This document shows, piece after piece, positions 1 through 6,504 of a DNA stretch of 7,170 nucleotides (positions are counted from its first letter, which is position 1; each line of letters opens with the position of its first letter). Origin of the DNA: an uncultured Clostridium sp. (lineage in GTDB: Bacteria > Bacillota > Clostridia > TANB77 > CAG-508). The notes below the pieces were generated by a model that was not told the DNA's origin, made no database searches, and worked only from the letters and a program-made list of their open reading frames with translations. A program made the position numbers and the translations under genes. Where the stretch lies: assembly GCA_946545035.1 (NCBI GenBank), contig CAMNND010000051.1, positions 1 through 7,170 on the forward strand, read 5' to 3'.

Positions 1-996
1 AATAATACACAAAACTTTAAAGCAATTAAACAAATAAAAGCTCAAACAAGATTTGCTCTAACAGGTACTCCAATTGAAAATTCACTAGCAGAGCTATGGT
101 CAATATTTGATTTTACGATGCCAGGGTATTTATATAGCTACAAACAATTTAAAGAAATATTTGAAACACCAATTATTAGAGATGAAGATGGTTACAAGAT
201 AAAGAAACTTAAAACTCTTATTGAACCATTCATTTTAAGAAGAATTAAAGAAGAAGTTTTAACAGAGCTTCCTGAAAAGACAGTTACAGTTCTTAATAGT
301 GAGATGGAAGAAGAACAACAAAAAATCTATGCTTCATATATGGCTGAAGCTAGAGAAGAAGTTGCCAATGAACTTATAGGTAAAGATTTTGAGAAGAACC
401 AAATGAAGATTCTTGCGTTACTTATGAGGTTAAGACAGATTTGTTGTCATCCAAGCTTATTTGTTGAAAATTATGAGAGCGGAAGCGGAAAGTTAAATCT
501 TTGTATGGAAATTATAAAAGATGCAGTACAGGGAAATCACAAAATTCTTCTATTCTCTGGATACACTTCTATGTTTGATATATTAGAAAAAGAGCTTGAA
601 GCGGAAGGCATTAAATATTTCAAACTAACAGGTCAAACAAAGGTTGGTGACAGAATTAAGCTTGTTGATGAATTTAATGAAAATGAAGATGTAAAAGTAT
701 TTTTAATTTCATTAAAAGCAGGTGGTACTGGTCTTAACCTAATTGGAGCAGACATGGTAATTCACTATGACCCATGGTGGAATATTTCTGCAGAAAACCA
801 GGCTACTGATAGAACATATAGAATTGGACAAAAACGTAATGTTCAAGTTTATAAGCTTATTACCAAAAATTCAATTGAAGAAAAAATATATGAATTACAA
901 CAAAGGAAAGCAAAACTTGTAGACAATATGTTATCTACGAATGAAACATTCATTAGTAGATTATCTAAAGATGAAATTATGGACTTATTTAAATAG
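1..996 (+). CDS. SNF2-family DNA-dependent ATPase/helicase, C-terminal part (5' end outside window)
   Basis: The reading frame is open from base 1, so the first ATG in view (118) is internal; 331 codons are visible. The fragment begins in the first RecA-like lobe: motif III LTGTPIEN is at visible residues 20-27, followed by the SNF2-typical ELWSIFDF. The second lobe follows, with motif IV (KILLFSG, from about 181), motif V (SLKAGGTGLNL, from about 237) and motif VI (QATDRTYRIGQ, 267-277), where R271 and R274 are the expected arginine-finger residues. SNF2 proteins use ATP to translocate along double-stranded DNA and remodel protein-DNA complexes. Bacterial members are often about 1,000 residues with an N-terminal SWIM zinc domain, which cannot be seen here. 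The family call is secure; the substrate is unknown. A strong terminator follows directly, so this gene ends its own transcript. Confidence 0.95.
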   Translation, partial: NNTQNFKAIKQIKAQTRFALTGTPIENSLAELWSIFDFTMPGYLYSYKQFKEIFETPIIRDEDGYKIKKLKTLIEPFILRRIKEEVLTELPEKTVTVLNSEMEEEQQKIYASYMAEAREEVANELIGKDFEKNQMKILALLMRLRQICCHPSLFVENYESGSGKLNLCMEIIKDAVQGNHKILLFSGYTSMFDILEKELEAEGIKYFKLTGQTKVGDRIKLVDEFNENEDVKVFLISLKAGGTGLNLIGADMVIHYDPWWNISAENQATDRTYRIGQKRNVQVYKLITKNSIEEKIYELQQRKAKLVDNMLSTNETFISRLSKDEIMDLFK

Positions 997-999
997 TAT

Positions 1000-1033
1000 A
1001 AAATACAGTTTGAGGATTTCAAACTGTATTTTT
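1000..1033 (+). terminator. Intrinsic terminator after the SNF2 gene
   Basis: The 13-bp perfect stem AAATACAGTTTGA (1001-1013) pairs with TCAAACTGTATTT (1019-1031) around a 5-base loop. One more A-T pair (1000/1032) can be added, and the 3' arm runs into five T's. It starts four bases after the stop codon. Because the stem is A-rich on its left side, it could also work on the opposite strand. Confidence 0.88.
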
Positions 1034-1086
1034 ATATGGAATCAATTTAAAAATATAAGTCAATATAATATATAGCTTAGTGTTAC

Positions 1087-1115
1087 TTGTATTTGTAATG
1101 TGTTTATGCTATAAA
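1087..1115 (+). promoter_or_regulatory. Sigma-A type extended -10 promoter for murL-murD
   Basis: TTGTAT (1087-1092) and TATAAA (1110-1115) are separated by 17 bases. A TG one base upstream of the -10 (1107-1108) gives the extended TGnTATAAA form. Transcription would start near 1122, leaving a leader of about 65 bases before murL. The upstream gene is closed by a terminator, so a promoter is expected here. A second TATAAT at 1158-1163 has no matching -35 element. Confidence 0.65.
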
Positions 1116-1188
1116 TAGAATGTAAATGTAGAAAATAATACATTTTCATAATATGAATATAATATAACAGAGGGGAGATTTTTACCTT

Positions 1189-2562
1189 ATGGATAAATCT
1201 GTTCAATTTAATGATTATAGAAATAGATATAAAGAATTTTGTTATAATAGTTTTTCTTTAACAGAAGATAGCGAGGCTATATATTTAGAATATGATTTTG
1301 AAATTACTGGACTTTCCAAATTTTCACCAAAACTTAAAATACTAAAAAAGAATATGAATTTCAAATCAATAGATTCAGCTCAAGCAAAGAACATGGCTTT
1401 TAATATTGGGATGATAGAACTTATAAGTTACTGGAAATGCGCATGCCCACCGAAAATAGTATTAAAATGTGGATATGTGGATGAAGAGCAGAAAAAGTTT
1501 TGGAAAAAGATTTATTTTCATGGACTTGGTGAACTTTTTTATACAAATAATATTAAAACTACTATGGAAGAATTTGTCACAATTGAAAATGGACTTGAAA
1601 AAAATGAATTCGAATACGAAGAAATTTCAGATGAATCAAATGGTTATATTGTTCCAATAGGTGGAGGAAAAGATTCATGTGTTACGCTAGAAACACTAAA
1701 AATCAATAAAGAATCTGATTATGCACTAATTATAAATCCAAAACCAGTTACTCTAAAATGTGCTGAGTTAGCAGCCCTTGATTCAGATCATATAATTGAA
1801 ATATACAGAACAATTGATAAAAGACTTATAGATTTAAATGCAGAAGGTTTTATAAATGGTCATACACCATTTTCAGCAATGCTTGCATTTGTATCATATT
1901 TTACGGCATACTTATTAGGTAAAAAATATATTGCTTTATCGAATGAAAATAGTGCAAATGAATCAAATGTTGTTGGCGAAAAAATAAATCATCAATATTC
2001 AAAAAGTTATGAATTTGAAGTTGATTTTGAAAGTTATGCTTCTAAGTATTTAAAAGCACCAGTAAAGTATTTCAGTTTTTTAAGACCACTTAACGAATTA
2101 CAGATTGCGAAGATTTTTTCTAAGCATGAGAAATATCATTCAGTATTCAAAAGTTGTAATGTAGGAAGTAAGGGAGCTGAATGGAAATGGTGTTGTAATT
2201 GTGCAAAATGCTTGTTTGCATTTACAATATTAAGTCCATACCTTTATAGGGAAAAATTAGTCAATATATTTGGAGAAGATTTATATGAAAAAGAATCATT
2301 GCTTCAAACTTTTATTGAACTAACTGGAAATGGAGAAGTTAAACCGTTTGATTGTGTTGGAACATTTGAAGAAGTAAATTTTGCTGCAACAAAAACAATT
2401 ATGAACATAGAAGAGCAAAATAAAGAGCTTCCATTATTATTAAACTATTATAAGGAAAACTATGGTTTAGCTAATACATCTGAAGATATTACAAAAAGAT
2501 ATAACGATGAAAATAATTTAACAGATGAACAAAATGAGATGTTGAGGAAAGAGGTTTTTTAG
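1189..2562 (+). CDS. murL: Probable MurL: UDP-MurNAc-L-alanyl-L-glutamate epimerase (PP-loop protein)
   Basis: 457 residues. The PP-loop (ATP pyrophosphatase) signature VPIGGGKDSCVT lies at residues 155-166, with G158-G160, K161, D162 and S163 forming the phosphate loop, followed by INPKP. The N-terminal ~150 residues include SYWKCACPP. The C-terminal half has a cysteine cluster (C323, then CCNCAKC at 335-341) that may bind metal. No signal peptide or membrane segment is seen, so it should be cytosolic. In Xanthomonas, MurL inverts the terminal L-Glu of UDP-MurNAc-L-Ala-L-Glu to D-Glu in an ATP- and Mg2+-dependent reaction, next to MurD2. Here the gene abuts a murD-family gene with no spacing, which is the main support beyond the PP-loop. 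The start is ATG 1189, with AGGGGAGA at 1171-1178 (10-base spacing). Other PP-loop enzymes (tRNA thiolation, NAD or asparagine synthesis) fit less well in domain layout and context. The call rests on remembered family features, not an alignment. Confidence 0.78.
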   Translation: MDKSVQFNDYRNRYKEFCYNSFSLTEDSEAIYLEYDFEITGLSKFSPKLKILKKNMNFKSIDSAQAKNMAFNIGMIELISYWKCACPPKIVLKCGYVDEEQKKFWKKIYFHGLGELFYTNNIKTTMEEFVTIENGLEKNEFEYEEISDESNGYIVPIGGGKDSCVTLETLKINKESDYALIINPKPVTLKCAELAALDSDHIIEIYRTIDKRLIDLNAEGFINGHTPFSAMLAFVSYFTAYLLGKKYIALSNENSANESNVVGEKINHQYSKSYEFEVDFESYASKYLKAPVKYFSFLRPLNELQIAKIFSKHEKYHSVFKSCNVGSKGAEWKWCCNCAKCLFAFTILSPYLYREKLVNIFGEDLYEKESLLQTFIELTGNGEVKPFDCVGTFEEVNFAATKTIMNIEEQNKELPLLLNYYKENYGLANTSEDITKRYNDENNLTDEQNEMLRKEVF

Positions 2563-3912
2563 TTGGTAAAAGAATTAATAAACTATTTTAAAGATAAAAA
2601 AATAATTATACTTGGATTTGGAAGAGAAGGCATTTCTACTTACAAATTGATAAGAGAATATCTACCAGAGCAAAAATTATACATTGCAGATGGAAAAGAA
2701 GACATATTAAGTTCAAATGATTTCTTAAAAAGTGACGAAAATGTGGATATTATATGTGGCAAAGACTATTTGCAAGGATTAGAAAATTACGACATAATAA
2801 TGAAGACGCCGGGGATCTCTTTTGTTGGATTAGATATATCAAAATTTAAAGATAAAATAAAATCCCAAATAGAATTATTATTGGAATTTTTTGATATAAC
2901 AACGATTGGTGTAACTGGTACAAAGGGAAAAAGTACAACAAGCTCTTTGATATATAAAGTACTTAAAGAGCAAAATGTAAATTCAATGTTTATGGGAAAT
3001 ATTGGAATTCCAGCTTTTGATATGGTTGATGAATTAGAAGAAGGAATGATAGTTGTTTTAGAGCTTTCATCTCATCAACTTGAATATGTGAGAAAATCAC
3101 CAAATATTTCAATTTTACTAAATATATTTGAAGAGCATTTAGATCACTACGAATCATATCAAGGATATATCGATGCAAAATGTAATATATATAAATTTCA
3201 AAATGAAAAAGATTTCTTTTTATATAATATTGATAATGAAATGCTTCAAAGAAATGTTAAAGAAGTATCAGCAAATACAATTAAAGTAAGCTTAAAAAAT
3301 AATGTTGGTGCTAATATTTATATAGAGAATGGATATGTATATTATGATGGAAAGAAAATATATGATAAAAATTCACCAAGAAATTTAATTGGAGATTATA
3401 ATCTTAACAATATAATGTTTGTACTTGGCGTTTCAGAGATATTAGATTTGAATATTGAAAAAACAATTGAGAGCATAAGCTCATTTACAACACTACCACA
3501 TAGGTTAGAATTTGTTGGAAAATTTGATGGAGTTTCATATTATGATAATTGTATTGGAACCACACCGGAAGCAACAATAGAAGTAATAAAAGCACTTGGA
3601 AATGTAGATTCCTTGATTATTGGTGGAATGGATAGAGGGATAGATTATACAGATTTTATTAAGTTTTTAGATGAAAGCAAAATCGGTAATATTATTTGTA
3701 TGCCAAAGACAGGACATGATATAGCCGAAAAATTAAAAAAAGCAAATGCAATATGTGTTGAAACACTTGAAGAAGCGGTTGAAACAGCTAAAAAAGTTAC
3801 TAGAAAAGAAATGAGTTGCTTGATATCTCCTGCAGCAGCAAGTTATGGCTTTTTTAAGAATTTTGAAGAAAAAGGAGATAAATTCCAAGCATTAGTAAAA
3901 TGTGAAAAATAG
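2563..3912 (+). CDS. murD: MurD-family UDP-MurNAc-L-alanine--glutamate ligase, probably the L-Glu-specific MurD2 type
   Basis: 449 residues, the normal MurD length. It has an N-terminal UDP-binding fold (IIILGFGREGIST), the ATP loop GVTGTKGKSTT (116-126), ELSSHQLEY (167-175), NIFEEHLDHY (187-196), the probable carbamylated lysine K206, PHRLEFV (312-318), and a C-terminal domain with GGMDRGIDY (354-362) and SPAAASYGFFKNFEEKG (422-438). It ligates glutamate to UDP-MurNAc-L-Ala in the cytosol using ATP. The canonical NDSKATN motif reads DNCIGTT (328-334), and the position of E. coli K348, a D-Glu contact, is R358. With MurL directly upstream, this suggests MurD2 (L-Glu addition). It starts at TTG 2563, immediately after the murL stop codon; AGGAAAGAGG (2545-2554) gives an 8-base spacing, so translation is probably coupled. 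The ligase family is certain; the L-Glu preference is inference. Confidence 0.93.
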   Translation: MVKELINYFKDKKIIILGFGREGISTYKLIREYLPEQKLYIADGKEDILSSNDFLKSDENVDIICGKDYLQGLENYDIIMKTPGISFVGLDISKFKDKIKSQIELLLEFFDITTIGVTGTKGKSTTSSLIYKVLKEQNVNSMFMGNIGIPAFDMVDELEEGMIVVLELSSHQLEYVRKSPNISILLNIFEEHLDHYESYQGYIDAKCNIYKFQNEKDFFLYNIDNEMLQRNVKEVSANTIKVSLKNNVGANIYIENGYVYYDGKKIYDKNSPRNLIGDYNLNNIMFVLGVSEILDLNIEKTIESISSFTTLPHRLEFVGKFDGVSYYDNCIGTTPEATIEVIKALGNVDSLIIGGMDRGIDYTDFIKFLDESKIGNIICMPKTGHDIAEKLKKANAICVETLEEAVETAKKVTRKEMSCLISPAAASYGFFKNFEEKGDKFQALVKCEK

Positions 3913-3915
3913 ATT

Positions 3916-3948
3916 ATATGCTACAGAGATTAATCTGTAGCATATTTT
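3916..3948 (+). terminator. Hairpin between murD and trmFO (weak terminator or attenuator)
   Basis: The perfect 12-bp stem ATATGCTACAGA (3916-3927) pairs with TCTGTAGCATAT (3934-3945) around the loop GATTAA. Only about four T's follow (3945-3948), and the trmFO ribosome binding site begins two bases later. No clear promoter for trmFO lies between the two genes, so partial read-through from murL-murD is plausible. Confidence 0.55.
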
Positions 3949-3949
3949 G

Positions 3950-3955
3950 AAAGGA
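3950..3955 (+). promoter_or_regulatory. Ribosome binding site fixing the trmFO start
   Basis: AAAGGA sits six bases before ATG 3962. It lies inside the longer frame that begins at TTG 3947, which has no upstream binding site and overlaps the hairpin arm region. The ATG is therefore the better start. Confidence 0.75.
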
Positions 3956-3961
3956 ACGGAA

Positions 3962-5323
3962 ATGAAAGATTATATTACAGTTATAGGTGCTGGTCTTGCA
4001 GGATGTGAGGCAGCGTACCAAATTGCAAAAGAAGGAATAAAAGTAAAATTATATGAAATGAAACCAAAGAAATTTTCTCCAGCACATAGTAGTAATAATA
4101 TGGCAGAGATTGTATGCAGTAATTCTTTTAAATCTAATTTACATACGAATGCATGTGGGCTTCTTAAAGAAGAGCTTAGAATATTAGATTCTCTTCTTAT
4201 TAAAATAGCAGATGAATCAGCTGTACCAGCTGGACAAGCTTTAGCTGTTGATAGAGAGGTTTTTTCTGAAAGGGTAACTGAAAATATAAAAGGAAATGAA
4301 AATATAGAAGTTATTAATGAAGAAATTGGAGAAAATATTCATCTTAAAGATTTGTTAGAAGATGGTATTGTAATTGTTGCGACAGGACCATTAACTTCTG
4401 ATTTATTATCAAAAGAAATAATGGAATTAATCGGAGATAATGATTTGCATTTTTATGATGCTGCAGCTCCAATTGTAACGAAAGATTCTGTTGATATGAA
4501 CATAGCTTTTTGGGGTGATAGATATGAGCAAGAAAGAGCTAAAGACGAAGAGATTGAATCGTGGAAAGGGCGTATAAAAGATATTGATAATTCTGACTAC
4601 ATTAATCTTCCAATGAATAAAGAGGAGTATGAAAATTTTTGGAAAGAACTTGTAAATGCAGAAGTAGTTGAACTTCATGAATTTGAAAAAAGAGAAATTT
4701 TTGAAGGTTGTATGCCTGTTGAGGTTATGGCTAAAAGAGGTATCGATACATTAAGATATGGTCCACTAAAACCGGTTGGGTTTACAGATCCAAGAACAGG
4801 ATTTAGGCCATATGCTTTAGTTCAACTTAGACAGGACAATACAGAGGGAAGTATATATAACTTAGTTGGATTCCAAACAAATTTAAAATTCGGGGAGCAA
4901 AAAAGAGTATTTTCAATGATACCAGGACTTGAGAATGCTGATTTTGAAAAGTATGGTGTAATGCATAGAAATACTTATATTAATTCAACAAAATTATTGG
5001 ACGCAACATACAATTATAAACAAAATAATAATCTATTTTTTGCGGGCCAATTAACAGGAGTCGAAGGATATGTTGAATCTATTTCCTCAGGGTTAGTTGC
5101 AGGAATTAATGCGGCGAAAAAATATAAAAATGACATAAAGGTAGTGTTTGACGGTCGTACAATGATTGGAGCATTGGCAAAGTATATATCAACAGAGAAT
5201 CAGAAGTTTCAGCCAATGAATGCTAACTTTGGTATAGTTCCAGCCCTTGAAGAAAAAATAAGAGATAAAAAATTAAGATATGAAAAATTATCGGATAGAG
5301 CAATTGAGATAATAAAAAGATAA
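3962..5323 (+). CDS. trmFO: TrmFO: methylenetetrahydrofolate--tRNA-(uracil-5-)-methyltransferase, FAD-dependent
   Basis: 453 residues from ATG 3962. The N-terminal FAD-binding loop VIGAGLAGCEAA spans residues 7-18, followed by YEMKP and SPAH. Two cysteines match the catalytic pair of the family: C52 in VCSNSFKS (C53 in B. subtilis) and C250 in EGCMPVEVMAKRG (C226 in B. subtilis). NLVGFQTNLKFGEQKRVF, the C-terminal flavin motif FAGQLTGVEGYVES and NANFGIVPAL complete the family pattern. The enzyme makes m5U54 in the T-loop of tRNA, using methylenetetrahydrofolate as carbon donor and reduced FAD/NAD(P)H as reductant; it is cytosolic. It is about 18 residues longer than the 435-residue B. subtilis enzyme, mostly from a charged insertion near residues 180-205 after FWGDRYEQE. 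It follows murD by 49 bases across a hairpin and may be partly cotranscribed with it. The function is unrelated to murL-murD. Confidence 0.96.
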   Translation: MKDYITVIGAGLAGCEAAYQIAKEGIKVKLYEMKPKKFSPAHSSNNMAEIVCSNSFKSNLHTNACGLLKEELRILDSLLIKIADESAVPAGQALAVDREVFSERVTENIKGNENIEVINEEIGENIHLKDLLEDGIVIVATGPLTSDLLSKEIMELIGDNDLHFYDAAAPIVTKDSVDMNIAFWGDRYEQERAKDEEIESWKGRIKDIDNSDYINLPMNKEEYENFWKELVNAEVVELHEFEKREIFEGCMPVEVMAKRGIDTLRYGPLKPVGFTDPRTGFRPYALVQLRQDNTEGSIYNLVGFQTNLKFGEQKRVFSMIPGLENADFEKYGVMHRNTYINSTKLLDATYNYKQNNNLFFAGQLTGVEGYVESISSGLVAGINAAKKYKNDIKVVFDGRTMIGALAKYISTENQKFQPMNANFGIVPALEEKIRDKKLRYEKLSDRAIEIIKR

Positions 5324-5325
5324 AG

Positions 5326-5358
5326 TTTGTATATTTTGTATAGACAAAAATTTTTTTT
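5326..5358 (+). terminator. Possible weak A/T-rich terminator after trmFO
   Basis: TTTGTATA (5326-5333) can pair with TATA (5339-5342) plus CAAA (5345-5348), with two bulged bases, and eight T's follow at 5351-5358. The stem is almost all A-U, so the call is weak. It overlaps the ydbC promoter. Confidence 0.3.
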
Positions 5359-5369
5359 AATAATATAAT
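5341..5369 (+). promoter_or_regulatory. Sigma-A type promoter of ydbC
   Basis: TAGACA (5341-5346, one mismatch to TTGACA) is followed after exactly 17 bases by a perfect TATAAT (5364-5369). The spacer holds an unbroken run of eight T's. The start site would be near 5376, leaving a leader of about 17 bases, just enough for the GGAGGA ribosome binding site at 5380-5385. Confidence 0.75.
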
Positions 5370-5392
5370 AAAAAAAACTGGAGGAAAATAGT

Positions 5393-5608
5393 ATGGCTGA
5401 ATTAAAATTTGAGATTATAAAAAATATAGGAATTTTATCAGAATCAGAAAAAGGATGGAAAAAAGAATTAAACTTAGTTAAATGGAATGATTATGCGCCA
5501 AAGTATGATTTAAGGGACTGGAATGAAGATCATACAAGAATGGGAAAAGGAATTACATTGACCGAAGAAGAGGTAAATAAATTAAAAGATGTAATTAATA
5601 ACGTGTAA
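5393..5608 (+). CDS. ydbC: YdbC-like small protein of the PC4 (transcriptional coactivator p15) fold
   Basis: 71 residues, full length for the group. The protein begins MAELKFEI and carries GWKKELNLVKWND, PKYDLRDW, HTRMGKGITLTEEE and a C-terminal helix. This matches the Firmicute YdbC proteins, whose fold is that of the PC4 single-stranded nucleic-acid-binding domain: a four-stranded sheet followed by a helix that dimerises. The basic and aromatic residues (W22, K23, K24, W31, Y38, W43) lie where such domains contact nucleic acid. The role in the cell is not established; single-stranded DNA binding is inferred from the fold. The start is ATG 5393, with GGAGGA seven bases upstream and its own promoter at 5341-5369. 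It is followed after 27 bases by a small gene, with which it probably forms a two-gene transcript. Confidence 0.9.
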   Translation: MAELKFEIIKNIGILSESEKGWKKELNLVKWNDYAPKYDLRDWNEDHTRMGKGITLTEEEVNKLKDVINNV

Positions 5609-5635
5609 TTTTAATGAAGGTTAAGGTTTAAAAAT

Positions 5636-5833
5636 ATGGAAAAAAATTTTGAAGATATATTTGAATCAATTAAATTGTTACATAAAAAATATAATTCAGA
5701 GGATTATCTAAATAACTTAGATAATTTTAATAAGAGCTCTAAAGATTTAGAGGAAATTTTAGAAAAATATAACACTGATGAAGAAAAAGGGCATAAAAAA
5801 AGAAGACATAGATTAAACACCAAAGGTGAATAA
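5636..5833 (+). CDS. Unrecognised 65-residue charged protein
   Basis: I do not recognise this protein. It is acidic and probably helical over residues 1-50 (FEDIFESIKLLHKKY, LEEILEKYNTDEE), with heptad-like leucine/isoleucine spacing. It ends in a strongly basic tail, KGHKKRRHRLNTKGE. There is no signal peptide or membrane segment. The start is ATG 5636; the best ribosome binding site is TTAAGG (5621-5626), nine bases upstream, which is weak. It lies 27 bases after ydbC and before a clear terminator, so it should share the ydbC transcript. That placement and AT-rich codon use like its neighbours are the main support for it being a gene. The basic tail could contact nucleic acid; this is only a guess. 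Confidence 0.62.
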   Translation: MEKNFEDIFESIKLLHKKYNSEDYLNNLDNFNKSSKDLEEILEKYNTDEEKGHKKRRHRLNTKGE

Positions 5834-5834
5834 T

Positions 5835-5850
5835 TACATCATTTGATGTA
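5835..5850 (+). repeat. 16-base near-palindrome just after the stop codon
   Basis: TACATCA (5835-5841) and TGATGTA (5844-5850) form a perfect 7-bp inverted repeat around two bases. As RNA the loop would be too tight unless the innermost pairs open. As DNA it could be a dimeric protein site. It lies directly before the terminator and may simply be part of the transcript end. Confidence 0.4.
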
Positions 5851-5852
5851 TG

Positions 5853-5883
5853 AAAAAGAAGCAGGAAAGGCTTCTTTTTTTTT
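5853..5883 (+). terminator. Intrinsic terminator of the ydbC unit
   Basis: AAAAAGAAGC (5853-5862) pairs with GCTTCTTTTT (5870-5879) around the 7-base loop AGGAAAG. The 3' arm merges into a nine-T run (5875-5883). This is a strong, typical Firmicute terminator. Confidence 0.93.
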
Positions 5884-5893
5884 GTACAAAAAT

Positions 5894-5919
5894 TGAAAAG
5901 CACATTGCTGTGCTTTTCA
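5894..5919. terminator. Second perfect hairpin, better as a terminator on the - strand
   Basis: GAAAAGCACA (5895-5904) pairs with TGTGCTTTTC (5909-5918) around the tetraloop TTGC; an outer T-A pair (5894/5919) makes 11 bp. On the + strand it is followed by A-rich sequence. Read on the - strand it is followed by AATTTTTGTAC, a short T run. No - strand gene exists in the window, so what it would terminate is unclear. It may be a relic or a transcript-end stabiliser. Confidence 0.5.
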
Positions 5920-5939
5920 TGAAAATAAAAGGGGATGTT

Positions 5940-5973
5940 GTTAGTAACTGGAGTAATTAATTTTGTTACTAAC
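5940..5973. repeat. Inverted repeat in the murA upstream region
   Basis: GTTAGTAAC (5940-5948) and GTTACTAAC (5965-5973) are perfect reverse complements, 16 bases apart. A 12-base direct repeat, AATTAATTTTGT, occurs at 5955-5966 and 5990-6001. The rest of the gap (6002-6100) is very A/T-rich and shows no convincing promoter. The repeat could be an operator or a hairpin; no family is recognised. Confidence 0.4.
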
Positions 5974-6115
5974 TTGAATACAATATATCAATTAATTTTG
6001 TCCATAATGTGAATTTAAAGTGATTTATTAAAAAATAAAATAAATTTAAATTTTTAAACGAACATAAAAATATTAAGCTCATAAAATAATATAAAAAAAT
6101 AAAGGAGACTAATTT

Positions 6116-6490
6116 ATGAAATCATATATTATTGAAGGAGGTAAACGATTAAGTGGTTCGGTAAATATAAGTGGTTCAAAAAATAGCTCATTACCTATTC
6201 TTGCTGCATCAATTCTTGGTGATGGAATATCAAAATTATACAATGTACCAAATATAAGCGATGTTGATAACACAATCGAGATAATAAAAAAATTGGGTGG
6301 AAAAATTAAGAAAAATAATGGAAAGATTGAAATTGATTGCAAAGATATAAATAAAACAGAAATTCCTTCGAATTTGATGTCTAAAATGAGATCATCTGTT
6401 ATTCTAGCAGGGGCAATTCTTGGCAGATTTAAGAAAGTAAGATTTTCATATCCAGGAGGTTGTGATATTTGTTTGACAATATGTAAATAA
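6116..6490 (+). pseudogene. murA: Truncated murA (UDP-GlcNAc enolpyruvyl transferase), N-terminal third only
   Basis: The 124-codon frame has a good ribosome binding site (AAAGGAG 6101-6107, eight bases before ATG 6116). It matches the start of MurA: IEGGKRLSGSVNISGSKNSSLPILAA with the catalytic K22 and N23, then MSKMRSSVILAGAILGRF, then YPGGCD with the catalytic and fosfomycin-reactive cysteine at C116 (C115 in E. coli). MurA is about 420 residues, and the sequence after GGCDI should continue like GxRPIDLH. Instead it changes to CLTICK and a stop codon, and no continuation is seen in other frames. The two-domain fold cannot form, so enzyme activity is not expected; a working murA must be elsewhere. 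The visible N-terminal part has no internal damage, which suggests a recent truncation or retained translation. A frameshift alone does not explain the break. Confidence 0.85.
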
Positions 6491-6504
6491 GATGATAATA
6501 TAAC

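Noticed and set aside
1469..1660. A 63-codon + strand frame inside murL
   Set aside because: It is out of frame with a strongly supported gene, has no family resemblance, and is a shadow of the murL coding sequence.
1655..1690. The murL gene as a tRNA thiolation or NAD-synthase-type PP-loop enzyme
   Set aside because: The PP-loop is central rather than N-terminal, the length is about 457 residues, and the gene abuts murD, all of which fit MurL better.
2990..3178. A - strand frame of 62 codons opposite murD
   Set aside because: It lies wholly within conserved murD motifs (SSHQLEY to AKCNIY), has no promoter, and matches no family.
3947..3961. TTG 3947 as the trmFO start, adding five residues
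   Set aside because: The ribosome binding site AAAGGA would lie inside the gene, and the ATG at 3962 gives the usual N-terminus just before the FAD loop.
4427..4678. A - strand frame of 83 codons opposite trmFO
   Set aside because: It is phenylalanine- and isoleucine-rich from reading AT-rich DNA backwards, lies within trmFO, and has no supporting signals.
6109..6342. A - strand frame of 77 codons opposite the murA fragment
   Set aside because: The + strand frame matches MurA closely, so the antisense frame is a shadow.
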